Shown: in pieces, positions 44,816 to 55,523 of the stretch
Layout of the letters: every line of letters starts with the position of its first letter
Numbering within the stretch: position 1 is the stretch's first letter
DNA from: Pelagomonas calceolata
Taxonomy: Eukaryota; Sar; Pelagophyceae; Pelagomonadales; Pelagomonadaceae
DNA length: 64,000 nucleotides
Reading direction: 5' to 3'
Assembly (NCBI GenBank): GCA_918797485.1
Contig: CAKKNE010000002.1
Span: 3,934,501 to 3,998,500, forward strand
Made by a program: the position numbers and the translations under genes
Notes under the pieces: model-generated
Seen by the model: the letters and a program-made list of their open reading frames with translations, nothing else
Database searches by the model: none
Told to the model about the DNA's origin: nothing

Positions 44816-46768
44816 TTAGCGGCCCTTCTCGAACGCGAGCAGCGCGAAGCGGTCGACCTTGAGGTCGTCCGCCGGCGCGGCGAGCTCGTGGCGGTTCGCG
44901 AGGCGGCAGACGCCGCCGCTCGTCGTGGGCACGTTGCGCGCGCAGTCGGCGCCGTCGTAGCAGCGCTGCCAGCAGCGGCCGTTGACCGGGTCGACCGTCA
45001 CGACGAGGTTCTGGTTCTGGTGCGGCCGGCCGCGGCTTCGACAGAAGACGCCCTGGCCCTTGACGGTGAGGTGGAGGTACCGTTCCGACGGGAATTCCGC
45101 CGCGACGTAGCGCCAGGACATCAGCGTGGGGTCGCCGTTGTCGCGGTGGTCGCGCCGGAGCGCCGCGAGCGCCGCGGTCGCCGCCGCGGCGAACAGCGCC
45201 GGCGGCTGGCCTCGGTCGCCCGCCCGCGCGATGATGAACTTGTGGGGGAGCGCCGTCGCGTCGAGCAGCGGCGTCGCGGTGGCGCCGTCCCACGAATCCT
45301 CCCAGGAGCCCGCGGGCGCGGGCGCCGCGGGTGCCGCGGCCTCCTCGGCGGCGCCCGGAGACGGCGGCGGCGGCGGCGGCTCGACGGGCGCGTCGATCTC
45401 GAGGCAGTCAATTTCTCCTGGTTGTAGTTCTGGTACGACCAGCGTCTCGCGGAGCGGCGACCGCGTAAACGCGACGGGCCGGGAGCCGGGGGACACCCGT
45501 TGCTCCGTCACGGCGAACGCAGCTTCGGCCTCGTCGCCGTGCTTCGTCGACCCCCAGACGCGGAAGCAGCGGTCGCGCGTGTAGACGCCGGTGTCGACGA
45601 AGCTCGTCGTCGTCCGCGCGTCGCCGCTCTGCACGGTCAGCGCGTCGCCGAGCGCCTTGATCACGACGTCCGCGAGATGACCGGCGTGCGGCGAGCCGGC
45701 GAGCGGCGCCGGCCGCCGCGTGCCGTCCGTCCAGTGCGGCCGGAGGACGACGTGGCGCGAGAACTTGGTCGGCCGCGCCGACGCGAGCACAATCACCTCG
45801 ATCTCCAGCGGTCGGTCGCCGGCGGCGGCCACCAACGCGTCGCACGCCGCGGAAATGACGCGCTCCGTGAGCGCGTCGCCGTCGACGGCCGCGTTGAGGC
45901 CGTCCTTTCGCGTGAACTCGAGGTCGAAGTAGGCCCAGCAGGGCCGCCGCGCGTCGATGACCTCGTAGACGTGCCGGTCTTGCGGAGGCAGGCGCGCATA
46001 GCCCTCGTCGACCTCGGCCGGCGTCGCCACGAACCACCGCTTCGGCGCGCCGCCCGAATCGGGCGGCGGCAGGTCCACCCCCCAGATGCGCCGGCCGTCC
46101 TTGTCTCCCTTGAGTTGCGCCCGCGCCGCGTCGATCGTGTTGTGGATCACGGGCCCGCCGTATGCCACGACGACCGAGGGCAGCGCGCGCTTCCAGAGGG
46201 CCTCGGGGCCCGGCCGCCACGTCACGAAGTTGGGCACGGGCGCGGCCGGCGTCGGTGGCACGGTGGCTGGTCGCGGTGGCGCGGCCGGCGCGGGCGTGGG
46301 CGCGACCGGCGTCGGCGCGGGCGCGGGCGCGGCGGCGGCGGCCTTGGCCTCGGCCTCGGCGCAGATCTCGTCCATGAGTCCCTGTTCCGCATCCGCGAAG
46401 CCGTTGTGCTCCTTGACTTCCTTGAACATGACGGTCTTCGTGTGGTTGCGCGAGCGGGGGTCGATCGCGTCGTACTTCCCGATGGCGCGCCGCGCCGCGC
46501 GGAGCGGCGCGTCGCCGTCGCCGCGGAACCACGCCGTGCCCTTGGGTCTGCCCGCTCCGTAGGGCGGTACGTCGAGTTCGACGGTCACGTCGTCGTGGTT
46601 CGTCCGGTCGCGGAGGTATGCCGCCGCGGCGCCCTCGGCGCGGTCCCGGTTGTCCTTGTACCAGTACGGCTGCACGCCGCCGAGGAAGAGCGGGAACGAG
46701 TGCTTCTTGCGCTTCGGTGCGGACGCGGGCGCGGCGTCCTCGCGCGGGCGCTTTTGTTGTCGGTCCAT
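44816..46768 (-). CDS. PRIMPOL: PrimPol, DNA primase-polymerase of the archaeo-eukaryotic primase family
   Basis: 650 residues, ATG 46768-46766. It repairs stalled replication by priming past lesions in nucleus or mitochondria. All key motifs are present: motif I YFDLEF (catalytic Asp and Glu near 282-284), motif II KFSRHVVL (S-x-H near 337-339), motif III SFVDTGVYTRDRCFRVWGST (Asp near 392). The zinc knuckle at about 576-609 has CRSRGRPH and GRCWQRCYDGADC, matching the C-H-C-C of human PrimPol. The N-terminal 180 residues are extra: basic NLS-like KRPREDAAPASAPKRKK, a small domain and an Ala/Pro linker. Another Pro/Ala insert (about 460-490) lies before the zinc region. Confidence 0.93.
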   Translation of the reverse strand: MDRQQKRPREDAAPASAPKRKKHSFPLFLGGVQPYWYKDNRDRAEGAAAAYLRDRTNHDDVTVELDVPPYGAGRPKGTAWFRGDGDAPLRAARRAIGKYDAIDPRSRNHTKTVMFKEVKEHNGFADAEQGLMDEICAEAEAKAAAAAPAPAPTPVAPTPAPAAPPRPATVPPTPAAPVPNFVTWRPGPEALWKRALPSVVVAYGGPVIHNTIDAARAQLKGDKDGRRIWGVDLPPPDSGGAPKRWFVATPAEVDEGYARLPPQDRHVYEVIDARRPCWAYFDLEFTRKDGLNAAVDGDALTERVISAACDALVAAAGDRPLEIEVIVLASARPTKFSRHVVLRPHWTDGTRRPAPLAGSPHAGHLADVVIKALGDALTVQSGDARTTTSFVDTGVYTRDRCFRVWGSTKHGDEAEAAFAVTEQRVSPGSRPVAFTRSPLRETLVVPELQPGEIDCLEIDAPVEPPPPPPSPGAAEEAAAPAAPAPAGSWEDSWDGATATPLLDATALPHKFIIARAGDRGQPPALFAAAATAALAALRRDHRDNGDPTLMSWRYVAAEFPSERYLHLTVKGQGVFCRSRGRPHQNQNLVVTVDPVNGRCWQRCYDGADCARNVPTTSGGVCRLANRHELAAPADDLKVDRFALLAFEKGR

Positions 46769-47003
46769 GGCGCGACGCAGCAGAGCTCTGGTGCGCGGCG
46801 ACCTTTGCGCGGCGTGAGTGTCAGCAGAACCTCTCGCGCGCGTGAATAGTTGTCAAACGGATCGTTCTCTCTGCGGCGCTCGGCCGCGCTAGGTCGCGCG
46901 CGGCTTGCAGTGCGCAGCGCTGGCTTGCTGGCTGTCGCAGGGCTGCGCGCGTCGGTTCTGTGGTGCGAGGTCCTCGGCTTGAAACAAAAGTGCGCGGCGT
47001 GCA

Positions 47004-47027
47004 GCTAGCGTCGTGTAAGACACTAGC
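47004..47027 (-). promoter_or_regulatory. Shared inverted-repeat promoter motif, copy 8 (divergent)
   Basis: On the minus strand GCTAGTGTCTTACACG followed by ACGCTAGC. It is 236 bases from the PrimPol ATG and 158 from the ATG of the EGF/thioredoxin-fold gene, in a 416-base spacer (46769-47184) with no other feature. Confidence 0.7.
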
Positions 47028-47184
47028 AAGCTAAAGCAAGACTTTGTTTTGCGCCGTATTTAGCGGCAGCCGTGCTCTCCGGGCGCGGCTGTGGTTCGAT
47101 AAGGTATCAGCCTTGGGGCTGCTGCCTTTTTTTCGGGCGCAAACGACCCGTGCGGCGCGGAGCGCCTAGTTGGGGGAAGCCGCC

Positions 47185-49107
47185 ATGCGACGCGTCGCAG
47201 CGCTGCTCATCCTCCACACCATACAAGCCCTCGAGGAGGGCAAGATCTGCTTCAATGGCTGCTCCGGCCACGGCGCCTGCGCCAATTTTGTGTGTAGTTG
47301 CGAGCCCGGCTGGACGGGCGACGACTGCTCGCACAGTCTTGTAGGGGGCAACGCCACGGTGCAAACGCTGACGGCGGGCCACTTCAACGTCACGGCCAAG
47401 AATTGGACAAAGCTGCTCAAAAAGAAAGATGTCGTTTTTATAGCGTTCGGGAGTAGATCTTGTCTGAGGTGCGTCGGCGCGGAAGGTGCCTACGCCGCCG
47501 CGGCTCCTCTTCTCAAAAAAATGGGCGTGCCCCTCGCGCGCGCCGACGCCGACGAGCCCTTCTTCCGGGAGCTGCTCCAGGACTTGCAGCTAGGAAGTAT
47601 GCCTCAGGTCGTGGCGTATCGGAAATTGTTCGCGATGCCTTATGCTGGTTTGCACGCGCCAAACGAGCTCGTGGCCTTCGCGCAGAAGCTCAAGCAGGCG
47701 GCGGCACCTTCATTGTCATCGTTGAATGCAGCTCTCACCTTCCTCGGCGTCGACTCGGAGCAAGCGAGACGGGCTTTGTATGATGAGACTGGTATAGAAG
47801 AAGAAGTGACGGAGGAGGACACCCTACCTGGAACAGCAGCTAGAGTACTGGGTTTATTTTCCGACATTGATATAGAGGACGAAGAGAGCGCGGAGTTTAT
47901 GGTCGCGGCGAGTGAAAGAAGACAAAGGCACGACGTCTACTTCTCGCGTGTTGATGATCCAGAGATCAGTCAAGCTTTAATAGATGCGGGATTTGCGGAT
48001 CGAACGCCGGCCGTCATCGTAGCGAACGACGGTCGACTTGTTTCCCATGTCTTGGATGATGCGCCAGACATCGGTTTGGGTCCATGGGTCGACGCGGAGA
48101 CCTTACCAGCTGTCGGCGAATTAACCCACCAAAACTTCGCGCGGTATGAAGCTCTGAGTAGGCCCATGCTATTGCTGTTCTTGGACTTGAGGGGCCACGA
48201 CCGGGGGATGGAGTTGAGTGGCCTGTCCGGGGGCGTGCCGAACCGAGACCTCGTGGAAGAATTTAAAGCCGTGCGCCGGGACGAGTCGTTTCGAGATAGA
48301 GTAGCCTTCGCGTATGTTGATGGTGTCGCCCAACAAGATCGCATGAAGGCGCTAGGGCTGTTTGGGGGGGCAAGGCGCTTGCCCGCGGTCGCGGTGAACG
48401 CCAAGGAGGAAGGTGTGATCGCGCCGTACCCCGAGTCCTTGCCGCTAGATAGAGCACATCTCCGCGATTTTCTGGGCGCGTTCCTGGCTCGAAGGCTGCG
48501 GTCCAAAGAAGATTCCGACGCGTTCGCCCTACAAAGGCAAAATGACGTCTTCGACGCGAAGTGGCTGCCCAAACGCAAACCGCGGAAGAAACCAACGGAG
48601 GAGGTCATGGGCCGCTACGAGGTCTTTGGCGAGGATTCGATCCGGGCGCGCGAGGTTGGCAAGATAGATGACGTCTTCGTGCTGAACCGAGATAACTTTG
48701 CCGAAGCGTTAGCGGAGAAAGACGTGCTCATCCTGTTCCACGAGGAGGGCTGCGAGGCTTGTGCGGCTTTAACGGTGTACTACAAGAAGATGGCGGAGCG
48801 GTTTGCGTCCCTGAAGATTCCGTCGCTCGTCATCGCGCGATTTGATGTCACAAAGGAGACGCCACCTTTAGATGGGCTCATCGCCGGGCCCCTGCCCGTG
48901 ATTGTACTGTTACCGGCCCACGACAAGCGGCCGCCCTTCCGCTTCTATTCCGGATTAGGCAAGGTGCAACCGATGATGAAGTGGGTCCAGGCCTCGAGCG
49001 ATATCGCTTTTGATTTGCCGGAGCTGTGCCACTTGGATCCCTCCGAGATCGAGGCCTACAAGCACCAGGTGACGGAGCGGGAGCGGCGGCGGCGGGGGGA
49101 GTTGTAA
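47185..49107 (+). CDS. Secretory-pathway protein with EGF and thioredoxin-like domains (PDI-like)
   Basis: 640 residues from ATG 47185 (the 5 codons before it need a TTG start). Signal peptide MRRVAALLILHTIQALEEG. EGF-like domain at about 22-50: CFNGCSGHGACANFVCSCEP, then GWTGDDC. Then repeated thioredoxin folds: the first (about 55-165) has the site SCLRC (CxxC) and PQVVAYR with the cis-Pro; at least one middle domain lacks Cys; the last (about 495-600) has EGCEACAAL (CxxC) and GPLPVIVLLP. PDI-type proteins make and rearrange disulfides in the ER. No KDEL-like end is seen (it ends RRRGEL), so retention would need another signal. Confidence 0.8.
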   Translation: MRRVAALLILHTIQALEEGKICFNGCSGHGACANFVCSCEPGWTGDDCSHSLVGGNATVQTLTAGHFNVTAKNWTKLLKKKDVVFIAFGSRSCLRCVGAEGAYAAAAPLLKKMGVPLARADADEPFFRELLQDLQLGSMPQVVAYRKLFAMPYAGLHAPNELVAFAQKLKQAAAPSLSSLNAALTFLGVDSEQARRALYDETGIEEEVTEEDTLPGTAARVLGLFSDIDIEDEESAEFMVAASERRQRHDVYFSRVDDPEISQALIDAGFADRTPAVIVANDGRLVSHVLDDAPDIGLGPWVDAETLPAVGELTHQNFARYEALSRPMLLLFLDLRGHDRGMELSGLSGGVPNRDLVEEFKAVRRDESFRDRVAFAYVDGVAQQDRMKALGLFGGARRLPAVAVNAKEEGVIAPYPESLPLDRAHLRDFLGAFLARRLRSKEDSDAFALQRQNDVFDAKWLPKRKPRKKPTEEVMGRYEVFGEDSIRAREVGKIDDVFVLNRDNFAEALAEKDVLILFHEEGCEACAALTVYYKKMAERFASLKIPSLVIARFDVTKETPPLDGLIAGPLPVIVLLPAHDKRPPFRFYSGLGKVQPMMKWVQASSDIAFDLPELCHLDPSEIEAYKHQVTERERRRRGEL

Positions 49108-49173
49108 ATTTTGATCTGTTAGTCCTTTTTTCTAGGCCCCATGAGTACAAAGAAATCACAAGACCCCCAGTCG

Positions 49174-52100
49174 TTAGCTCGCGTACACCCCCTCCCGTCG
49201 ATTCGCGAACGCCTCTTCTTCACCTTCGCGCGGCGTCCGCTCGTCCAGTTCGCGCGTCGTATGAGCGGCTTCCTGGAGAATCGCCAGCAGCTTCTTCTGC
49301 TGCGAGACCAGCAACTCGACGAGCCTCCGCTCCAACTCCTTCATGTCGTCCTCCTTGCGTTCTCTGGCATCATTTAACCGTTGCAACCGAGCGTCCGTCT
49401 CCGACAACGCGTTCCTTTGTTTTTCGACGCCCAACAGGAGCATCTCATGGTCGTCGTCCATGCGCTTCTTCTTCTTCGCGTGGGCAACATTCACACGACC
49501 GTCGGACGAGATCGCCGAGTTCTTGCTATGGGCGTGAATCGCCTGCTCGATGGCTCTTACAGATTCCTGCATCTCATCCACATATTCGAGGATCTTGTCC
49601 CTTTCCGCTTCCAGCTCATCTCTATCCCTCACAATGACCTCCAATTCCATTCCTAACTCGGTAGAACGCCGTTTGTGCGCCACCAGCGTCGCTCGCTCAT
49701 GATTGACAAGCGTGTCGTGCATCCGTCCCCGGAAGGCCTCGCCCTCCTCGATCTGCGCCTCTAATTGTGTTCTAACAAAAGCGGCCTTGCGCTCCGTCCG
49801 GCGCAATTGTAACGTGAGCATGCGCTCGACCTCCTTGGCAGCCCGAGACGCGTTCCTTTCCCGTTGCTCGGCCTTCTTCTCCTGCACGACGGCTTTCGCC
49901 GCCGTCCGCCACTCTCTGAGAGCGTGTTGCCTCCGCTGGAAGGCGACTTCCCCGCGCAGATCCACGACGCGATCGCGCTCGTCGTCCCACTGCCGCGACG
50001 CTTGGGCCAATTGCGCCTCGTAGGCGGCAGACAACGCTTGCGCATCGTCCAACGCCACGACAAGCGGCGGGATGAGCACCTCCTGCGCGTGTTTTTCGGC
50101 CTTCGCGACCGCCTTGCTGACAGCCGCCTTCTTCGACTTGACAGCCTCGAGGTCCTTCATATCCAGCACCTCCAAGTGCAAGCGCGCGCCGTAGCAGGCA
50201 TCAAAGGCCCGCAACGCGTCGGTCTTCTCCGCTTCCCGCTTGATGAGCAGCGACACCTCGTCCCTTAGTCTCTCATCGGCCAACGCCAGAGCCGTTTGAT
50301 GCTGCTTCTGGAGCTTTTCGGAAGTCTCCAATTCACGCTGGTTATGGTCCCGTTCGGACTTGACGGCCTGTCGCAATTTCTCAAGCTCGGCATCGAACCT
50401 TTCCTGCAACTTTTCCTCCTTGACGTCTCTGGCACGTTCTGATCGGCGATGCAGCGCGCCCAGTTGATCGACCTCGAGCTTCAAACGAGCTGAACTACAA
50501 GCAACAATAGCCTGCTCGCTGTCCACGCGCAGAGAACGCTCTTCTCTGCGAGCCTTGGCATCCGTGCGAGCCACAGCTTCCTCCTCCCGCTCTTGGGCCG
50601 CGAGAGCAGCTTTTTCTAACGCGGCCTTCGTCTTGGCCTGCACGTCCTTCAGCGATTGCGCCGCACTGCGCTTCACTTCACTCAAAGCCTTCTCCGCCGT
50701 CGCCTTGAGTTTGTCCGTTTCTTTTCTCGCCAAGGCATCTCTTTCTTCCATCCCGCGCCGCCAAGCAGTGGCCTCCTTCGCCGTGCCTCTCTCCTCAGCA
50801 TTGGCCACGGATTTCCGCCATTTCTCCGCAACTTCCGTCTTGGCGTTGGCGATCGCCGCCCTTGCGCACGCGTCCGCGGCCTTCTCCGCCTCGTTAAATT
50901 TCTCGTCAAAGGCGTACTCCACTCTTGACAATTCCGCTCGCACGGCCAAACAAGCGACGTCCGCCGCCTTGTGCCGATCCGTCGACTTGTGCCAGTCCCG
51001 CGCCCACTTCTTCGTCAGAACGTCCTTCTCTTGGACCGCGTCTCGTACCAGTTGCTTCTCGTGCTTGATTAATTCGAGAGCCGCCGTGCCCGACACTTCG
51101 GCGGCGTGGATGGCGTAGATAGCCGTCTCGAGCTGCTCCTGCTTCTCGAGTAACGCCGACGACGCCTCATCTTTGACACGCTTGAGCTCCAAAGCAGCAC
51201 TCGCGGCGTTCTTCGTCACTTCTCTACGTTCATGTAACGTAGCGTCTCTCCTGATAGCTACGGTTCTTGCTAAACAACAATTCTCCGCGGTGCGAGCCGC
51301 AGCCCCAGCGCAGGCTATGGCCGCGCCGGCCCGGTCGGCCGCCAAGTCGGCCGTCCGTCTATATCCAGCAATGTCGCCCGTCGCCGAATCCAGAGCCTCG
51401 AAGGCGCCGGCGGCCTTCACTGCTTCCCTAACAGCATGTACGGCATACTGGTCACATTTTTCGACTTCTTCTGTTAACCGCTGGACCTCTTCCCTCAGCT
51501 CGGCCGGTGCCCGTTCCAGGTCGAACTTCGTCGCGGAGATCGAGGCCTTGCACCTTGCGGTACGAGCCGCTAATAGAGCCGCCGCATAGTCGTAATTACA
51601 AGCTGAGGCCCGCGACGCCTTCTCGGCGCGCTCCGCGCCTTCGGCCAGAGCTATTTTTGTCGCGTCTTCGGCCTCGCTCAACAAGTGCTTCAATTCCAAA
51701 CGAGCCCGATCAATTTGGGCGGCCTTCTCCTTCTCCTTCGTGATGATATTCTTCAAATTGTCGACTTGGCCCCTGGAAATTTCCCGCGCGGTGTCGCGTT
51801 CCTCGTCGCGCTCCCTCATCTTCTGCTCTACTATCTCAATACCTTCTAACAGCGACACGGCGTTGGAGCAGGCGACGGCCGCGTCGCGTTCCTCCTTCAA
51901 ACGAGCAACTAATGACTCAACAGATTCCTCATGCGCGTCTCGAGACCGCGTAAGGGCCTCGTGGACCGCCTGCGCCACATTAGCGCGGTTCTCCTCCGCC
52001 GCCTTCGTCTTTAGCACGAATATACGCCAGGTCGCAAAGGCCTTACACCCTTCTCGCCGCAGCCAGGGCACCTGGTACTTGTCGCCAAAGAAGCTATCGT

Positions 52101-54981
52101 TAACTTTTGACTCTAAGGCATCCAGCGCCTTCTGGCGCTTGTTCGAACCGACTCCAGCAGCTCCAAGAGCCAGACCCAACCGACCAGCTTTAGAAACGCT
52201 CTTCTGCAGCTCGATGAAATCTTGACGCAGTTCTAATTCCTTAGCTCGAACCTCTTGCAAATGCTCATGATGCTCCCTCAACTTCTTACGAGACTCCTCC
52301 GCTTCCAAACGCATCTGCTTCTCCCGATCTTTGAGAGCTATGAGATACTGGTCCTTGTCCTCCGAGGCTCGAGACTGGTCGTCCTTGCGATCCTGCTCGA
52401 GGCGCTCAATTTGTTCTCGTAAAGAACCCGCCGAGTCCATGAGCTCCGACACCTGGATCTTGAGTCGTCCCGTGTGGTGCTGTTCGATGCGCAGTGCGTC
52501 TCGCGTCTTCGTGTAAGCATCCTTCAGCATCTCGATCTGCTTCGTGAGGGCCACGTCCTGGGCCTCCTTTTCTGTCTTGACGGCTCGCAACTCCTTCTCT
52601 GCTGCCGAAGCTCGGTCCGCACTCTTACGAACGCTCTCGAGGGAGTTCTGCAGTGCTTTGTGGCCTTGCGCTTCCGTTTCAACTAACCGTTCTTCAGCTT
52701 TATCTAAGGCTGATTGGAGCTCACCCTTGCAAGTCGCTTCGGACTTTAGCTGCGCGGCCAAGTACTGCTTCTCGTTCTCCAGCCTTCTTATGAGTGCTTT
52801 TTCCTCCTGGCGCTGGCGGTCCTCCGACGACAATTCACCCATCTCTTGACTGCGTAGCTGAGCTAGTTTTTCCGTCTGCTCTTTCAGGGTCTTCTCCCTC
52901 AACTCCTTGGCAGCTTTTTCTCTTCTTAGTTCGCCCTTGATCTGCTCCTCTCGTCGGCGAGCGGCGCCGGCGTCGTGCACGGCATCGCTATAAGCCGCTT
53001 GGGCGGAAGCTAATTTCGTCTCCAGATGAGACGCGCGGTCATGCGCCTCGGCGACGGCGGAGTGCGCTCTAGCTTCCGCACTTTCGACGGCGGAATTGAG
53101 CTCATTGACGGCGTCGGCCAGCCTCTGTTCGTTCTCCTCCCGTTCTTGTTGGAGCATGGCCCTCGCTTGCCTCAAATCTTTCTCCAGCGCGCTTTTAGCG
53201 TCCATCTCCATCTCCAGCGAACTTTTCAGGAACACTACTTTATTATGTAGTTGTCTGATTTTTGCCTCACCTTTCGCAGCTTCGGCAGCTCTCAAGGTTT
53301 CCGCTTTATCGGTATGGGCCGTGATCAACGAGTCATCCGGACCGAAGGTCTGCTTCGCGGCCCCAAACTCGAGGGACATGGCTCCCCTCGCGACTTGTCC
53401 TGCCGTTGACGACCCTTCGCCGAGTTCCCGTTTCGCGGCTCGGAACGTCTCGACCTCGTCCCTCAACTCGTGGTTATCTTGTTCCACGATCTTCAAAGCT
53501 GCCTTCGCTTCGGCACATTCTGTGGTCAAAGACTGTACTTTGTCCTCCGCCTCCGCTAACTGAGCTCGTAACTCGTTCGACTGCACATGTAATTGATATT
53601 GGCTTTGAGTATTAGTACGCTGTTTGTCTGATATGAGAGCTTGCCGCTCCAGGGCCCAGGCCTGCTTCGCTTCTATAAACGCCTGCTCCTTCTTATGTAA
53701 CTTACTAAGTACCTCGTCGATATTCGTGTCGCCCGTTTTGATGACCGGTGCCGGTACACTTATGTTTTTAGTATTCTTGAGGGTCTCCATTTGTAACGTA
53801 ACGACTTCCAACTGCACGTCTTTGTCTCGCAGTTGCTCCTCCAACGATGCTTTCGTATTACTTAATTCAGAACCCAACTCGCGGCACTTCTGCAGGGTCT
53901 TATCTCGTAATTCCTCCGCCCTCGAAGCGCGGTCCTCACACGACCCAATCTGCTTTTCCAGTGTAGTAATGCGATCCGTCAAAACCCCTTGAGTGAAGGC
54001 CCGCGCACTGCCCGGCTTCGGCGGCATCGGAGTCTCCAAAGGAGGCGCTTCCGTCATGACCGTGGCCTCATGGGGCGCAAAGAGCGACGGTTCATCACTT
54101 GCAGAAGCCAACAACTCGAACTGCTTCCGCTTGGCCGCTTGAATTTCCTGCTCCCACGGGGTGGGCAGAGCGAGCGACGCCGCGGTTCTCGGGGAAGATG
54201 CAGATATGGCTTGTTGCCTTGCTGCGTCGTGCACGTCGAAGATAGGCCTCGAAGATTCGACGGGTATGTCCTTCTTCTTGCGTCTCTTTGCCGCCTTTTC
54301 GGACAGCGGCCTTAATTTCTGGCCCCCGGTCTTGGGCCTTGATTTTTGTTGAGAGGGACGCTTCTTCTGCACAGGTTGTGTGGGTCCAGACCAGCCCGCC
54401 CTTTGGACATCAGACAGCCAGAACTGGCCGTGCGCGTCCGCCACGAATCGCGCTTCGACGCAAGGTTCTTTGGCTTTCAGTCTCAGAGAACGGGTATATT
54501 TCCCCAGGGCGTCGTCGACGTGCGAAGCTAGGGGTGAGGGCGACGCGCCCAAACCGGCCGTGGTCTTGCTTTCACCATCGACCTTGTCCACAGCCTCACA
54601 TCTACACCAGTAGTCGTCGCCGTCGCCCAAGTAGACTTGCACGCCACCCACACCTTCCAACATGGTCGCTCTCGTCTGATCGTCGGCCCGCGCGACGGCA
54701 GCAAGCTCCTGCTCGCCTAAGATCGCTCTCGCGCCATCATGCCTCAGCAGCACGGCTACGCGTCGACCCGTGTTTTCTTGGGAAGCTAAGGCGAATTTCG
54801 CGAATCGTCGACCAATTTTGGGCCAAGTTAATTGATGAGCGTCCTTGGTCGCGACTTTTCCAGTTTTACTGGAAGTGTAGAACCAGTTCGTCGGTCGACC
54901 CTGACCGTCCAACGTGACGGTGTCCAAGACGCGCACGGGCGCGTCGGCGAGCCAGGCGCGGTACCAGGCGAGGTCCGCCAT
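49174..54981 (-). CDS. Giant coiled-coil protein
   Basis: 1935 residues from ATG 54981-54979. The first 220 residues are globular: LAWYRAWLADAPVRVLDTVT, WFYTSSKTGKVATKDAHQLT (WW-like in feel) and DGDDYWCRCEAVDKVDG. From about 330 to 1900 it is nearly all Glu/Lys/Ala/Arg heptads, with breaks at about 920-985 (SKAGRLGLALGAAGVG; GDKYQVPWLRREGCKAFATW, a Trp-containing segment) and 1120-1330 (Cys/Ala-rich: ASACNYDYAAALLAARTA). Such proteins form rods of centrosomes, basal bodies or flagellar roots; no family can be named by eye. It shares a divergent spacer with the next gene, also likely cytoskeletal. Confidence 0.8.
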   Translation of the reverse strand: MADLAWYRAWLADAPVRVLDTVTLDGQGRPTNWFYTSSKTGKVATKDAHQLTWPKIGRRFAKFALASQENTGRRVAVLLRHDGARAILGEQELAAVARADDQTRATMLEGVGGVQVYLGDGDDYWCRCEAVDKVDGESKTTAGLGASPSPLASHVDDALGKYTRSLRLKAKEPCVEARFVADAHGQFWLSDVQRAGWSGPTQPVQKKRPSQQKSRPKTGGQKLRPLSEKAAKRRKKKDIPVESSRPIFDVHDAARQQAISASSPRTAASLALPTPWEQEIQAAKRKQFELLASASDEPSLFAPHEATVMTEAPPLETPMPPKPGSARAFTQGVLTDRITTLEKQIGSCEDRASRAEELRDKTLQKCRELGSELSNTKASLEEQLRDKDVQLEVVTLQMETLKNTKNISVPAPVIKTGDTNIDEVLSKLHKKEQAFIEAKQAWALERQALISDKQRTNTQSQYQLHVQSNELRAQLAEAEDKVQSLTTECAEAKAALKIVEQDNHELRDEVETFRAAKRELGEGSSTAGQVARGAMSLEFGAAKQTFGPDDSLITAHTDKAETLRAAEAAKGEAKIRQLHNKVVFLKSSLEMEMDAKSALEKDLRQARAMLQQEREENEQRLADAVNELNSAVESAEARAHSAVAEAHDRASHLETKLASAQAAYSDAVHDAGAARRREEQIKGELRREKAAKELREKTLKEQTEKLAQLRSQEMGELSSEDRQRQEEKALIRRLENEKQYLAAQLKSEATCKGELQSALDKAEERLVETEAQGHKALQNSLESVRKSADRASAAEKELRAVKTEKEAQDVALTKQIEMLKDAYTKTRDALRIEQHHTGRLKIQVSELMDSAGSLREQIERLEQDRKDDQSRASEDKDQYLIALKDREKQMRLEAEESRKKLREHHEHLQEVRAKELELRQDFIELQKSVSKAGRLGLALGAAGVGSNKRQKALDALESKVNDSFFGDKYQVPWLRREGCKAFATWRIFVLKTKAAEENRANVAQAVHEALTRSRDAHEESVESLVARLKEERDAAVACSNAVSLLEGIEIVEQKMRERDEERDTAREISRGQVDNLKNIITKEKEKAAQIDRARLELKHLLSEAEDATKIALAEGAERAEKASRASACNYDYAAALLAARTARCKASISATKFDLERAPAELREEVQRLTEEVEKCDQYAVHAVREAVKAAGAFEALDSATGDIAGYRRTADLAADRAGAAIACAGAAARTAENCCLARTVAIRRDATLHERREVTKNAASAALELKRVKDEASSALLEKQEQLETAIYAIHAAEVSGTAALELIKHEKQLVRDAVQEKDVLTKKWARDWHKSTDRHKAADVACLAVRAELSRVEYAFDEKFNEAEKAADACARAAIANAKTEVAEKWRKSVANAEERGTAKEATAWRRGMEERDALARKETDKLKATAEKALSEVKRSAAQSLKDVQAKTKAALEKAALAAQEREEEAVARTDAKARREERSLRVDSEQAIVACSSARLKLEVDQLGALHRRSERARDVKEEKLQERFDAELEKLRQAVKSERDHNQRELETSEKLQKQHQTALALADERLRDEVSLLIKREAEKTDALRAFDACYGARLHLEVLDMKDLEAVKSKKAAVSKAVAKAEKHAQEVLIPPLVVALDDAQALSAAYEAQLAQASRQWDDERDRVVDLRGEVAFQRRQHALREWRTAAKAVVQEKKAEQRERNASRAAKEVERMLTLQLRRTERKAAFVRTQLEAQIEEGEAFRGRMHDTLVNHERATLVAHKRRSTELGMELEVIVRDRDELEAERDKILEYVDEMQESVRAIEQAIHAHSKNSAISSDGRVNVAHAKKKKRMDDDHEMLLLGVEKQRNALSETDARLQRLNDARERKEDDMKELERRLVELLVSQQKKLLAILQEAAHTTRELDERTPREGEEEAFANRREGVYAS

Positions 54982-55523
54982 GGTGCTATCCTGAGACCTA
55001 CGCAACCGCAGGAGCGATGCCCGGGGCCGGTACTCCTGGGAGCTCAGTAGCTGTTGGGGCAGCCCTACCGTTGGAGGCGGCGGCTGCCCCGGCGGCAGGG
55101 CTCGGAGCGCTGCGGCCGCTGCTTGGTTTGCAGTCGTTCGCGCCGGCCCGCGGCCGGGCAGCTAGCCTGGAGGCTGCGCGTTACCGCCGCGCTTCGCAAG
55201 CTGCCATTAACGGGGGGGTCTGGGCCGACCGGCGCGAGCCGCCCTTAGGGCCGCCGCGAGCTCTCCTTGACACGTCGGGGGCCCGCATACACCTCTCCCG
55301 GGACGGCTTCGGCCATCGCGACCGGGTTGCTTTGGTAGCGCCGAGCGCCTCGCCTCGTATTGGCCCTCGGAGACGCGGTCGCGGCACGCTGCGACGCAGT
55401 AGCGCGCTACCTCGACGACGCAATAAGCCCTCGTCACTCGGCGGGCAGCCCTTTGCGCCGGGGAGCACCCAGTAGCCCCTCACTGACCACCCAGAGACCA
55501 AGGTGAGGCAGCCCGTCGACGCC
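54982..55523. other. Divergent spacer between the two coiled-coil genes
   Basis: 542 bases. GC-rich, with long accidental ORFs on both strands. GCAGCTAGCC near 55158 matches only the end of the shared promoter motif and lacks the TGTCTTACA core. No TATA box seen. Confidence 0.5.

Noticed and set aside
55503-55523. Longer N-terminus of the charged helical protein
   Set aside because: The first codon is GTG; ATG at 55524 has a good context. The same reasoning moved the starts of the genes at 9968, 12279, 29572, 29773, 40729, 47185, 58396, 60304 and 61031.
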